A stretch of 64,000 bases of DNA from JBHYDC01 sp051861205 (GTDB lineage: Bacteria > Pseudomonadota > Alphaproteobacteria > Rhizobiales > Pleomorphomonadaceae), in the NCBI GenBank assembly GCA_051861205.1, contig JBHYDC010000004.1:1-64000 (forward strand), read 5' to 3'. The position numbers and the translations under genes were made by a program. Below are positions 8,536 to 16,415 of this stretch, in pieces. The notes beneath the pieces are model-generated. The model did not search any database, was not told the origin of the DNA, and saw only the letters and a list, made by a program, of their open reading frames with translations. Every line of letters begins with the position of its first letter. The stretch's first letter is position 1.

Positions 8536-10158
8536 ATGGACGCAAGCGTTGAATCCGGTTTGAACTTGAAGCCGCAGTCCGCGCGCCGATCCGGCTTCGC
8601 CCCGGTGTTGACGGGCCTTGCGGCGCTGATTCTTCTCGCCGCGCTGCTCGCCCCCGGCAAGCCGGGCGATTGGACGGCGATGGCCATCCCCTATGGTCCG
8701 ATCGATGTGGCGTTGCTGGTCGCCCTCACGGCATTGGCTCAGGTGCGTTTCGGCGTCCTCTTCAGGGTCGCCGGCGGTCTTTTGATCGCCGCGCTGGTGG
8801 TGATCAAGATCGCGGATATCGGGGCCTATCTGGCGCTTGCCCGCCCGTTCAATCCTGTGATCGACGCCTATCTGCTCGGCTCAGTGATGAACCTCCTTAC
8901 CGGAGCCATCGGCGTGCAAGGGGCCTTCGCGGCCGCGGCGGGGGCGGTGTTGGCCGTGCTTACAATCGTTGCGCTCGTCATCTGGGCGGTTGGCCGTGCC
9001 GGCCGGATGATACCGGCGCGATGGCGCTTGGCGGTGGCCGCTTTTGCGCTGGGGCTTTGGGGCACCTTGGTGGTTGGCGCCGGTCCTGGTCCGAATGTGC
9101 TTCTGGCGAAAGCGCATATCGAGACAGCCATCGCCAGCATCGGCGATATCGACGCCTTCCGCGCCGAGGCGGCCATGGATGCGTTCCGCGACAAACCGGC
9201 GGACGCTTTGCTCGGGCGGCTGAAGGGTAAGGACGTAGCGGTGATTTTCGTGGAATCCTACGGCCGCACGGTTCTCGACAATCTGGAATTCGCCCCCTTC
9301 GTGCGCCCGGTTTTGGAGGCCGGTACGCGGGTTCTTGCCACGGCGGGCTTGTCCGTTCGAAGTGCGTTTTTGACGTCGCCCACCGTAGGCGGCTTGTCTT
9401 GGCTCGCCCATGGAACGGCAATGTCGGGCCTTTGGATCGACAATCAGCGCCGTTACGACACGCTTGTCACCAGCGACCGCTTCACGCTGAACCAAGCGTT
9501 TCAGCGGGCAGGTTGGCACACGGTCGCGGTCATGCCGGCGATCACCACGGCGTGGCCCGAAGGCGCATTCTTCGGCTATGACAGCATTTACGGCGCCGGC
9601 GATCTAGGCTACCGGGGCAAGCCCTTCAACTGGGTGACGATGCCGGACCAGTACACCCTATCGGCCTTCGATCGCCTGGAGCGCCCGGCAGGTCCGCGCA
9701 AGTCGGTGATGGCCGAAATCGCGCTGATATCCTCGCACGCTCCGTGGACGCCTATTCCAAAACCCGTGGATTGGCTGGCCGTTGGCGACGGTACGATCTT
9801 CAACGATCAGGCGACGGCCGGCGACCCGCCCGATGTGGTCTGGCGCGATCCGGCGCGGGTGCGCACGCAGTTCCGGCTTTCGATCGACTATGCGATGGGT
9901 AATCTCGTGTCTTATGCGCTCGCCAATGCCGGACGCGACATGGTTCTGATCGTACTGGGAGATCACCAGCCGGCGCCTCTCGTCACCGGCCCGACGGGCG
10001 ATCGCGGCGTGCCCGTTCACATCATCGCAAGCGATCCCGCCGTGCTCGCGGCGATCGACGACTGGGGCTGGACGGAGGGGCTTGTGCCCGCGCCGGATGC
10101 GCCCGTCTGGCGCATGGATGCGCTGCGGGACAAGATCCTCACCGCCTTTTCGGACTGA
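8536..10158 (+). CDS. Membrane-anchored sulfatase/LTA-synthase-like hydrolase or phosphotransferase
   Basis: Four to five N-terminal membrane helices precede a periplasmic alkaline-phosphatase-superfamily domain of the LTA synthase/phosphoethanolamine transferase type. Visible family elements are VIFVESYGR (metal-binding acidic residue), SPTVGGLSWLAHGTAMSG (probable Thr nucleophile region), ISSHAPWTP and LGDHQP (metal-binding Asp/His). Such enzymes hydrolyse or transfer phospho- or sulfo-groups on envelope molecules. I prefer the ATG at 8536 over the upstream GTG at 8506 because a G-rich ribosome binding site lies before it. The gene follows the CDP-alcohol/FkbM pair on the same strand, which fits an envelope role, and converges with the methyltransferase gene five bases away. 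Confidence 0.78.
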   Translation: MDASVESGLNLKPQSARRSGFAPVLTGLAALILLAALLAPGKPGDWTAMAIPYGPIDVALLVALTALAQVRFGVLFRVAGGLLIAALVVIKIADIGAYLALARPFNPVIDAYLLGSVMNLLTGAIGVQGAFAAAAGAVLAVLTIVALVIWAVGRAGRMIPARWRLAVAAFALGLWGTLVVGAGPGPNVLLAKAHIETAIASIGDIDAFRAEAAMDAFRDKPADALLGRLKGKDVAVIFVESYGRTVLDNLEFAPFVRPVLEAGTRVLATAGLSVRSAFLTSPTVGGLSWLAHGTAMSGLWIDNQRRYDTLVTSDRFTLNQAFQRAGWHTVAVMPAITTAWPEGAFFGYDSIYGAGDLGYRGKPFNWVTMPDQYTLSAFDRLERPAGPRKSVMAEIALISSHAPWTPIPKPVDWLAVGDGTIFNDQATAGDPPDVVWRDPARVRTQFRLSIDYAMGNLVSYALANAGRDMVLIVLGDHQPAPLVTGPTGDRGVPVHIIASDPAVLAAIDDWGWTEGLVPAPDAPVWRMDALRDKILTAFSD

Positions 10159-10163
10159 ACGCC

Positions 10164-10952
10164 TCACATCGGTTCGGCGTAGAGGTCGACATGACCGACA
10201 CTCACCGTGCCATCGCCGGCGTGGGCCAGCCTGAACGCCAGCCACTCGTCAACCGCTTCCGCGTCAAGCGCGCCGTCCTCGACGACGGCGGACGCGATGC
10301 CGCGTGCGAGGTCTCCGACCAGCGGCTTGTCGTCCGGTCCTAGCGTCCATGGACTGGCCGCCGTCTGCACCACATAGCCTGCGCGGTTCAATACATCGGA
10401 TAGCATTTTGATCGCCAACGGGCCGAGCGCCGGGCCGAAGCCCTTGTCGTGCCGCTGATGGCGGTTGAAGGCGGCGAGCACCGGCTCATCCAGGCCATGC
10501 GGCGGCGACCAGACGGTGGTGCCGTCATAGGTGAGCGCGGCATAGAGCGCGCCGCGCCTGGACGCAAGGGTGGCCACCAGCCGGGCAATCCAGGGTTCCG
10601 ATACAAGATCGAACAGAGCGGAGGCGGTGACGAGCGTTGCGCTTTCGAAGGGAAAGAGCACGTTGCCGGAAAGATCGAGCTGCAAGGTCTCGACCTGAGC
10701 CTCACCCTCGTTTCGCCGTTTGGCCTCGGCGAGAAGGTTGGCGTCACTATCGACCAGCAGCCATGAGGCTGGTTTGCCGATGAGCGGGGCGAGCGCCCGA
10801 AGCGTGGAACCGGTGCCGCAGCCAAGGTCCACGATCAGCGGATCGTCCACGGCTTTCACCCGCTCCGCCGCCGCGCCGGCCAAGGCGGGATCGCGCGCCG
10901 CATGGTCGGCGGGTTCGCGCAGGTCCAGCCAGGATACTGAAAAGCCGCTCAT
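10164..10952 (-). CDS. Class I SAM-dependent methyltransferase
   Basis: A soluble Rossmann-fold methyltransferase: the SAM motif VDLGCGTGS covers residues 41-49, followed by an acidic motif (LLVDSD) and the usual beta strands. Its ATG overlaps the stop of the GT4 gene by one base (TAATG), so it is coupled to the operon 13944-10164. Being last in an operon with a glycosyltransferase and a pterin-synthase-fold protein, it may methylate the product of those enzymes; this is inference. A longer frame to 11006 exists, but the overlap and conserved N-terminus favour this start. Confidence 0.85.
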   Translation of the reverse strand: MSGFSVSWLDLREPADHAARDPALAGAAAERVKAVDDPLIVDLGCGTGSTLRALAPLIGKPASWLLVDSDANLLAEAKRRNEGEAQVETLQLDLSGNVLFPFESATLVTASALFDLVSEPWIARLVATLASRRGALYAALTYDGTTVWSPPHGLDEPVLAAFNRHQRHDKGFGPALGPLAIKMLSDVLNRAGYVVQTAASPWTLGPDDKPLVGDLARGIASAVVEDGALDAEAVDEWLAFRLAHAGDGTVSVGHVDLYAEPM

Positions 10953-11998
10953 TATTTCTCCAAGCGCTGTAGCGCACGAATGACGGCTGCGGCCGTATCG
11001 TCCCACGTCGGCAGATGGTCCGCTGCCGCGCGGGCTCCGGCGCGCGCGCGGGCACGCACGCCGTCATCGTCCAAAACCGCGGCGATGGCCTCGGTAAGTG
11101 CGCCGGGATCGTCGGGCGGCACGAGAAAACCGGCCTCCGGCGGAACCACATCCGCCACCGCGCCCGTCCGCGCGGCAATCACCGGCAGACCATGCGCCAG
11201 GGCTTCGGCGAAAGCCATGCCATAGCCCTCATAGCGCGACGGCAAAACGAAAACGTCGGCGGCGTCCATCTCGGCGTGGGCATCGAGCACCGGGCCGGTG
11301 AAGGCGATGCGATCGCTAAGGCCGCGCTCCGCCACGTCGGCTTTCAGCCGCGCCGTCCAGGCCGGGTCGAAATGATCGCCGCCGACGAAGCGGGCGGTCC
11401 AGCGCCGGTCGTGCAGCTGGTCCAGGGCCTCGATCAGCACGTCGTGGCCCTTGCGGGGTATCAGCGTCGCGACCGTCAGGAGCACGGGAGGATCGCCGAT
11501 GCAGGCGGCTGGCGGGCGTCGGTCGGTGCCGGGCAGGGCTACCGAGAGGATCGATTCCGGCACGGCGAACTGCGTCGCCAAGGTGCGCGCCGTGGCCATG
11601 CTGGTCACGATCACCTCCCGCGCGCAGTCCAGCGCCGCGTGCTCCGAGGCGATCAAATGGGCGGCCGTTTCTGCGTCGAGACCGGTTTCCAATCCGAGCG
11701 GGTGGTGGCAAAGGGCGACGAGGCGCAGCCGCTCGCGGTGGCGCCGGGCGACCTCCGGCATCGCCCCAAAGGCGAGGCCGTCCACGAGCACGAGGCTGTC
11801 GCCGGCTATCGCCCCGAAAACGCGGTCGGTCTGGGCAAGATCCTCAGTGCTTGGGGCGGGAAAACCGGCGGGCAGCGCGAGCACTTCGACCGTGACCCCG
11901 CGATCCCGAAGCGCCGCGATCAGGCGGCGGTCGTAGCCGTATCCACCTGTCCGTGCTTCAAGATCGCCGGGAATGGCGAAGTGCACATGCATCGTCAC
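10952..11998 (-). CDS. GT4-family glycosyltransferase
   Basis: GT-B-fold retaining glycosyltransferase. The N-terminal acceptor domain contains the glycine-rich loop (ARTGGYGYDRR). The C-terminal donor domain has the strand-turn VATLIPRKGHDVLIEAL and the E-x7-E type motif (EGYGMAFAEAL) that binds the nucleotide sugar. The GTG start overlaps the stop of the PTPS-like gene (TGA at 11995-11997); an ATG at 11992 is the alternative. The tight packing with a pterin-synthase-fold protein and a methyltransferase points to glycosylation of a small molecule rather than a bulk polysaccharide, but the acceptor is unknown. Confidence 0.88.
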   Translation of the reverse strand: MTMHVHFAIPGDLEARTGGYGYDRRLIAALRDRGVTVEVLALPAGFPAPSTEDLAQTDRVFGAIAGDSLVLVDGLAFGAMPEVARRHRERLRLVALCHHPLGLETGLDAETAAHLIASEHAALDCAREVIVTSMATARTLATQFAVPESILSVALPGTDRRPPAACIGDPPVLLTVATLIPRKGHDVLIEALDQLHDRRWTARFVGGDHFDPAWTARLKADVAERGLSDRIAFTGPVLDAHAEMDAADVFVLPSRYEGYGMAFAEALAHGLPVIAARTGAVADVVPPEAGFLVPPDDPGALTEAIAAVLDDDGVRARARAGARAAADHLPTWDDTAAAVIRALQRLEK

Positions 11999-12393
11999 AG
12001 CGCCCCTTCATACCAAGCGCGCGCGACGTGGCTTTCGTGCAACTGAACGCGCATCCGGCGAATACGCCCGCCGCCGGGGCCAAGCTTGCCCTCGGCGATT
12101 TCGCCTTTGAGGCCGTCGAAGATGACCTTGGAGAGAAACTCCGTCGTGGTCACCTTGCCGCCGAACGCCGGTATCCTGTCGAGATTCTGATAGCGCAGCG
12201 GCGCGAGCACGCGGGCGAGCGCTTCGGTGGCGAGCCCGATGTCGACCACGAGGCCGTCTCCGTCCAGGTCTTCGGTGAAGAAGGCGGCATCCACCACGAA
12301 GGTCGCGCCGTGCAGACCTTGCGCGGGGCCGAACACGGCACCCGGCAGCGAGTGGGCGATCATGATGTGGTCGCGAACTTCAACGGCGAACAT
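11995..12393 (-). CDS. Divergent 6-pyruvoyl-tetrahydropterin synthase / QueD-fold protein
   Basis: Member of the PTPS/QueD T-fold superfamily (132 residues, normal length), whose members act on 7,8-dihydroneopterin triphosphate or related pterins. H14 and H28 match two of the three zinc histidines. The third, normally in an HGH motif, is alanine (HGA, residues 28-30), and the catalytic cysteine four residues before H28 is A24. The stretch around NLD (70-72), TTTEFL (82-87) and the glutamate of LHES (E120) are family-like. It is therefore a distinct subgroup, and ordinary QueD activity is doubtful. It sits in the middle of a tight five-gene operon. Confidence 0.8.
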   Translation of the reverse strand: MFAVEVRDHIMIAHSLPGAVFGPAQGLHGATFVVDAAFFTEDLDGDGLVVDIGLATEALARVLAPLRYQNLDRIPAFGGKVTTTEFLSKVIFDGLKGEIAEGKLGPGGGRIRRMRVQLHESHVARAWYEGAL

Positions 12394-12408
12394 GGCAACT
12401 CCTTCTCT

Positions 12409-13380
12409 TCAGTATGTGAAGATATGGGCGAGCGTAGCCGGGTCTGCCAGGACGCGCGGATAATCTTCCGCCGCATTCAAGAACGGGCTTTCGTCGGAGA
12501 TCAGGGCGTCCAGTCTTTCATCCCTGAGGAGATCGAGCGCTTTGGCCAGCCGCCGCCGATGCGTCCAGCGGGCGCGGCGGGCGGGCGCGACCAGTCCCAC
12601 TTGCGAACTTACGATGCGAAGCCGCCGGCTATGGAAGGCCCCGCCAAGCGGCACCGTGACCGGCTTGTCGCCGTACCAACTGGCCTCCACGATCGTTGCT
12701 TCCACGCCCGCCGCCGCGATGGCGCTTTCCAGCCCGGCGGCGGATGCGCTGGTGTTGATCGCGATATCGCAGTCCTGCGGGATCCGGTGGTGCAGGGCAA
12801 AGGCGATGCCGAGTTTGGCGCAGATCTCGGCCTTGGCTGCGTCGATGTCGACCATCGTAACGTCGGTGCCCGGAATGGCCGCCGCGAGAAAGCCCGCTAG
12901 TAGCCCGACAACACCCGCGCCGATGATGGCGACCCGGTCGCCAGGGCCGATCCCGGCATCCCATAGGATATTGAGCGCGGTTTCCATATTGGCGCCCAGC
13001 ACCGCCCGGCGCGGCGGAACCCCGTCTGGAACGGGCACCGCAAAGTCGCCGGGCAAGACGCCTGCGCTCTGGTGCGGGGATAGGAAAAACACGGTGCGCC
13101 CGATCAGATCGGCCGGTCCGTCCTCGACGACGCCAACAGACATGTAGCCGTATTTCACGGGAAAGCCGAAGCTGCCCTCCTGCATCGGGCAAGCCATCGT
13201 TCCCTGTTCGGAAGCAGGAACACGCCCTTCGAACACCAGCCGCTCGGTGCCCCGGCTGATGGCCGTGAACAGGGTGCGGACCAGAATTTGGCCGGGCACC
13301 GGAGCGGATAAGGGCGCCGTGCGTAGCTCCACCCGGCCGGGAGCCGTGATCCAAAGGGCCGTCGACGCAAGCAAAGCCAA
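12409..13380 (-). CDS. BchC-like medium-chain dehydrogenase
   Basis: NAD(P)-dependent medium-chain dehydrogenase. The nucleotide-binding motif GAGVVG lies near residues 154-159. The catalytic zinc cysteine region, usually CGxCGTD, reads TAISRGTE, which resembles the bacteriochlorophyllide dehydrogenase BchC (SGISTGTE). The structural zinc cysteines are also absent. A zinc-independent or differently coordinated oxidation of a small-molecule alcohol is therefore likely. The start is TTG at 13378-13380 with GAGGGG eight bases before it; no in-frame ATG lies near. The gap to the PTPS-like gene is 15 bases. There are no photosynthesis genes in the window, so a chlorophyll role is unlikely. Confidence 0.8.
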   Translation of the reverse strand: MALLASTALWITAPGRVELRTAPLSAPVPGQILVRTLFTAISRGTERLVFEGRVPASEQGTMACPMQEGSFGFPVKYGYMSVGVVEDGPADLIGRTVFFLSPHQSAGVLPGDFAVPVPDGVPPRRAVLGANMETALNILWDAGIGPGDRVAIIGAGVVGLLAGFLAAAIPGTDVTMVDIDAAKAEICAKLGIAFALHHRIPQDCDIAINTSASAAGLESAIAAAGVEATIVEASWYGDKPVTVPLGGAFHSRRLRIVSSQVGLVAPARRARWTHRRRLAKALDLLRDERLDALISDESPFLNAAEDYPRVLADPATLAHIFTY

Positions 13381-13404
13381 GTCTCGAACCCCTCGATCGG
13401 CGGC

Positions 13405-13944
13405 CTAAACCATACGGTACAGCGTCGTATCCCGCCGGATCACGTGGTGGAAAATGACGCCGAGGATGTGCAGCGCGAACAGCACCAGGATCGCCCAGCC
13501 GAGCACCACATGCACCTCGAGCAGCCTTGGCGCGAGGTCCGGACGCTTGCCGATCGGGCTCCAGACTTCCACGAGGTTGAACCAGTGCAGCGGAAACCCG
13601 AAAGCATTGGTGGCGAGAAAGCCGAAGATCGGCTGAATCAGCAGGGCCGCATAGAGCAAGATGTGAACGATGCGCGCCGTGTGCACGAACAGCGCCGGCA
13701 TCGGCGGTTCGGGCGGCGGCGGTATGAGAAGGCGGATCGCCAACCGCGCCAGCATCACCCACAGGATCAGAAATCCCAGGCTTTCATGGAGAAGATAGAA
13801 CGTGAGTTTCACGTCCTCCTTCACGAATTTGATCACCATTCCAAGCGGCCATGCGGCTAGCACGAGCACGGCCACCGTCCAGTGCAACAGGCGGGCAACG
13901 GGGTTGTAGCGATCTACGGCGGCAATCAGGCTCGGATGCACCAT
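13405..13944 (-). CDS. Cytochrome b561 family membrane protein
   Basis: A four-helix di-haem b membrane protein (180 residues) of the prokaryotic b561 family, which moves electrons between the quinone pool and a periplasmic partner. Histidines in helix 1 (LLHW), helix 2 (LLHESLG), helix 3 (RIVHILLY) and helix 4 (EVHVVLGW, LHILGVIFHH) are the expected haem ligands. I start it at the ATG 13942-13944, six bases after AAGGG; the TTG two codons upstream sits directly on that ribosome binding site. It is the first gene of the operon with the BchC-like dehydrogenase (24-base gap), for which it might be a redox partner. Confidence 0.88.
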   Translation of the reverse strand: MVHPSLIAAVDRYNPVARLLHWTVAVLVLAAWPLGMVIKFVKEDVKLTFYLLHESLGFLILWVMLARLAIRLLIPPPPEPPMPALFVHTARIVHILLYAALLIQPIFGFLATNAFGFPLHWFNLVEVWSPIGKRPDLAPRLLEVHVVLGWAILVLFALHILGVIFHHVIRRDTTLYRMV

Positions 13945-14019
13945 GGTCAACCCTTCTTATCCCGGGAGAAAGATACATTAACTCCGGCCCCCACACATCG
14001 ACCCACTGATGAACGCCGC

Positions 14020-14856
14020 TCAGATCATCTCCAGCGGCTCCCGGTGCGTCGGTGGGGGAAAGGCGCGGTCGATGGCGGCGAGATCGTCGGCGTCGAGCAC
14101 TAAGTTCAGCGCCGCTTGGTTTTCCCGAACGCGCTCCGGCTTGCCGGTTTTGGGGATCGCGATCACGTCGCTGTCCCGCATCGTCCAAGCCAGCGCCACC
14201 TGCGCGGCCGATGCGCCATAACGCTTGCCGATCGCGGCGAGAGCCGGATCGTTCACAAGGCGGCCTTGCTCGATCGGCGAGTAGGCCATGGTCGGCCATC
14301 CCAAGGAGCGCGTCCATTTCAGCGCGCCAAGTTCCGCGCCCCGCCGCATCGGGTTGTAGAGAATCTGGTTGGTGAGGCAGGCCTCGCCGCCCTGACTGGT
14401 TGCAAGGTCGTCGAGGTCGCCGACGTCGAAGTTGGAAACGCCCCAACCGCGAATTTTGCCCGACGCCTGGAGTGCTTGGAACCCCGCGATCGTTTGCTGA
14501 AGCGGCACGTCGCCCCGCCAATGCAGGAGATAAAGGTCGATCCGGTCGGTGTTCATCCGGCGCAGGCTGTTTTCCGCAGCCTGGATGACACCCGCCTTGT
14601 CGGCGTTGCTCGGCAGCACCTTGGAGACGAGATAGACCTCATCGCGCCGCCCTGCGATCGCCTCGCCCACGATCCGCTCGGCCTCGCCGTTGGCGTACAT
14701 TTCAGCGGTGTCGATCAGCGTGAGGCCAAGGTCGAGACCGGTGCGAAGGGACGCGACTTCGTCGGCGCGCCTGTCGCGCCTGTCGCCCATCATCCAGGTG
14801 CCCTGGCCGAGAACCGGCACCATATCGGAGCCGAGCAGGATCGATGAATGTGTCAT
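14020..14856 (-). CDS. Aldo/keto reductase
   Basis: NADPH-dependent oxidoreductase with an (alpha/beta)8 barrel. The complete catalytic tetrad is visible: D49, Y54, K79 and H112. NADPH-binding elements (GWGVSNF, IPKTGKPERVRENQ) are in place. It reduces an aldehyde or ketone that cannot be named from sequence. The start overlaps the stop of the S10 peptidase gene by four bases (ATGA), making it the last gene of a guaD-peptidase-reductase operon. Confidence 0.92.
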   Translation of the reverse strand: MTHSSILLGSDMVPVLGQGTWMMGDRRDRRADEVASLRTGLDLGLTLIDTAEMYANGEAERIVGEAIAGRRDEVYLVSKVLPSNADKAGVIQAAENSLRRMNTDRIDLYLLHWRGDVPLQQTIAGFQALQASGKIRGWGVSNFDVGDLDDLATSQGGEACLTNQILYNPMRRGAELGALKWTRSLGWPTMAYSPIEQGRLVNDPALAAIGKRYGASAAQVALAWTMRDSDVIAIPKTGKPERVRENQAALNLVLDADDLAAIDRAFPPPTHREPLEMI

Positions 14857-16415
14857 GGCGAGGATCCCTTTTGCGGAGCGGACTGCCCGGTGCTCAAGAT
14901 CATATCCGCGTCGGCCTTCAGCGCCCGGCGCGAGTCAGGCCGAAGATACATCATATGACCGCCCTCGTATGTCACGATCCGGATCGGCGCGGCGCCGGCG
15001 AGCGGCGGCATTTGGTCCACCAGAAACCGGCTCGCCATATAGGGCGTGACGAGGTCGGTGTAGCCGTGCACGATCAGCACCTGGAGCTTCGGGGTGAGTG
15101 CCCGCGCCCGCTGCAAATCCCCGGTGACGCCCGCAAAACCCTGACGGCTGGCGCTGGTGCCGTAATCCCAGCGGCCGCTCACCTCGCGGTTCAATACGCG
15201 GTAGCTGACGTCGGTCTTGAAGCCAAGCTCGTCGCGGGCGTAGGCGACGAAGGCGCTGGTGAGCGCGGGCACACTGCGGTCCAGCACCGGGTCCGGCGCA
15301 TCCAGCGCGTTGGACTCCGGGCTCGTGTCGGCGCTGTCGACCAAGCCGTCGTAGCGGCTGAGCACGAGGCCCTTCGCCCGCTCGTATTCCTTGATGAAGA
15401 CGGAGGGCGAGACCCGCCCGAACCGCCGTCGCACCAGGTCTTCCGGCAGGCCGATCATGTCCGCCACGCGCGCGCTGACGGCCGCCCCGCCGCTTACAAG
15501 GCCGCCCGCGATGGCGACGAGATAGTCCGTCATCGCATAGCGCTCCACGGCCGTCAGGCGCGCGGCAAGCGCCTCGCGGCCGCGTATGCCGCTCCGCTCA
15601 AGATGCGTTGCGGCCATCGAGGGCAGGGCGAGCGCCCACTCCATCGGCAGGAAATCGTCGCCATAGAGGAGCGCGAATTCGAGCGCCGGCGAAATCAGGA
15701 TGAGGCCGGACGGCGCGATGCCGACATCATGCTGAAGCGTGCGCGCCAAAAGCGCCGCGCGGAACCCGCCGTAGCTCTCGCCGGCCAGAAATACGCGCGA
15801 TCCGGTGCGCCCGTTGTTCTGCAACCAGAGCCGGATGAACGCCCCGAGCGAGCGCGCATCCTGCTCTACGCCCCAGAACTGCGCCTTGTCAGTGCCCTCC
15901 GCCGCGCTGCTATACCCGGTGCCGACGGGATCGACGAAGACGAGATCGGAGGTGGTGAGCAGCGTATCCGGATTGTCGATTATCCGCTGCGGGGGCTCCT
16001 TAAATCCGCCGTCCGGCGTGGTTTCAAGCACCCGTGGCCCGAGCGCCCCAAGATGCAGATAGGCCGACGCCGCCCCCGGTCCGCCGTTGAACACGAAGGT
16101 GACAGGACGGCTGTTCGCCGGTGCGTTGAGCACATAGGAAACGTGAAAAATCTCCGCCGTGACCTTCCCCGACGCCTCCCGCAGCGGCTGCATGCCGGCC
16201 TCCGCCGTGTATCGCAGGATATCTGCGCCGATCCGGATTTCGTGGCGCGATACGGAGGACGACGGCAGAAGATCGAGTATGCCACCGCCGGACCCCTGCG
16301 CTTCCGCCGGCTTCGGCTGGCCTTGAACGGGCAGGGCTAGAGCGCCGATCAGGGCGAAGGCGATGAGGATTGGCCGCACGCGAGGGCTCCGGGAAAACCG
16401 ATGGAGCCCGAACAT
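14853..16415 (-). CDS. S10-family serine carboxypeptidase-like protein, exported
   Basis: A signal peptide (residues 1 to about 33, ending PVQG) is followed by an alpha/beta-hydrolase domain of peptidase family S10. The oxyanion loop NGGPG (110-114) and the nucleophile motif GESYGG with S214 are clear, and the aspartate (HGYTDLVTP) and histidine (YEGGHMMY) of the triad follow. It should cleave C-terminal residues from peptides in the periplasm. Its ATG follows the stop of guanine deaminase without any gap, and its stop overlaps the aldo/keto reductase. Confidence 0.9.
   Translation of the reverse strand: MFGLHRFSRSPRVRPILIAFALIGALALPVQGQPKPAEAQGSGGGILDLLPSSSVSRHEIRIGADILRYTAEAGMQPLREASGKVTAEIFHVSYVLNAPANSRPVTFVFNGGPGAASAYLHLGALGPRVLETTPDGGFKEPPQRIIDNPDTLLTTSDLVFVDPVGTGYSSAAEGTDKAQFWGVEQDARSLGAFIRLWLQNNGRTGSRVFLAGESYGGFRAALLARTLQHDVGIAPSGLILISPALEFALLYGDDFLPMEWALALPSMAATHLERSGIRGREALAARLTAVERYAMTDYLVAIAGGLVSGGAAVSARVADMIGLPEDLVRRRFGRVSPSVFIKEYERAKGLVLSRYDGLVDSADTSPESNALDAPDPVLDRSVPALTSAFVAYARDELGFKTDVSYRVLNREVSGRWDYGTSASRQGFAGVTGDLQRARALTPKLQVLIVHGYTDLVTPYMASRFLVDQMPPLAGAAPIRIVTYEGGHMMYLRPDSRRALKADADMILSTGQSAPQKGSSP

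Noticed and set aside
14844..16340. 498-residue open frame on the plus strand
   Set aside because: It lies entirely opposite the S10 peptidase, and its sequence is rich in Arg, His and Gly as expected of a shadow frame.
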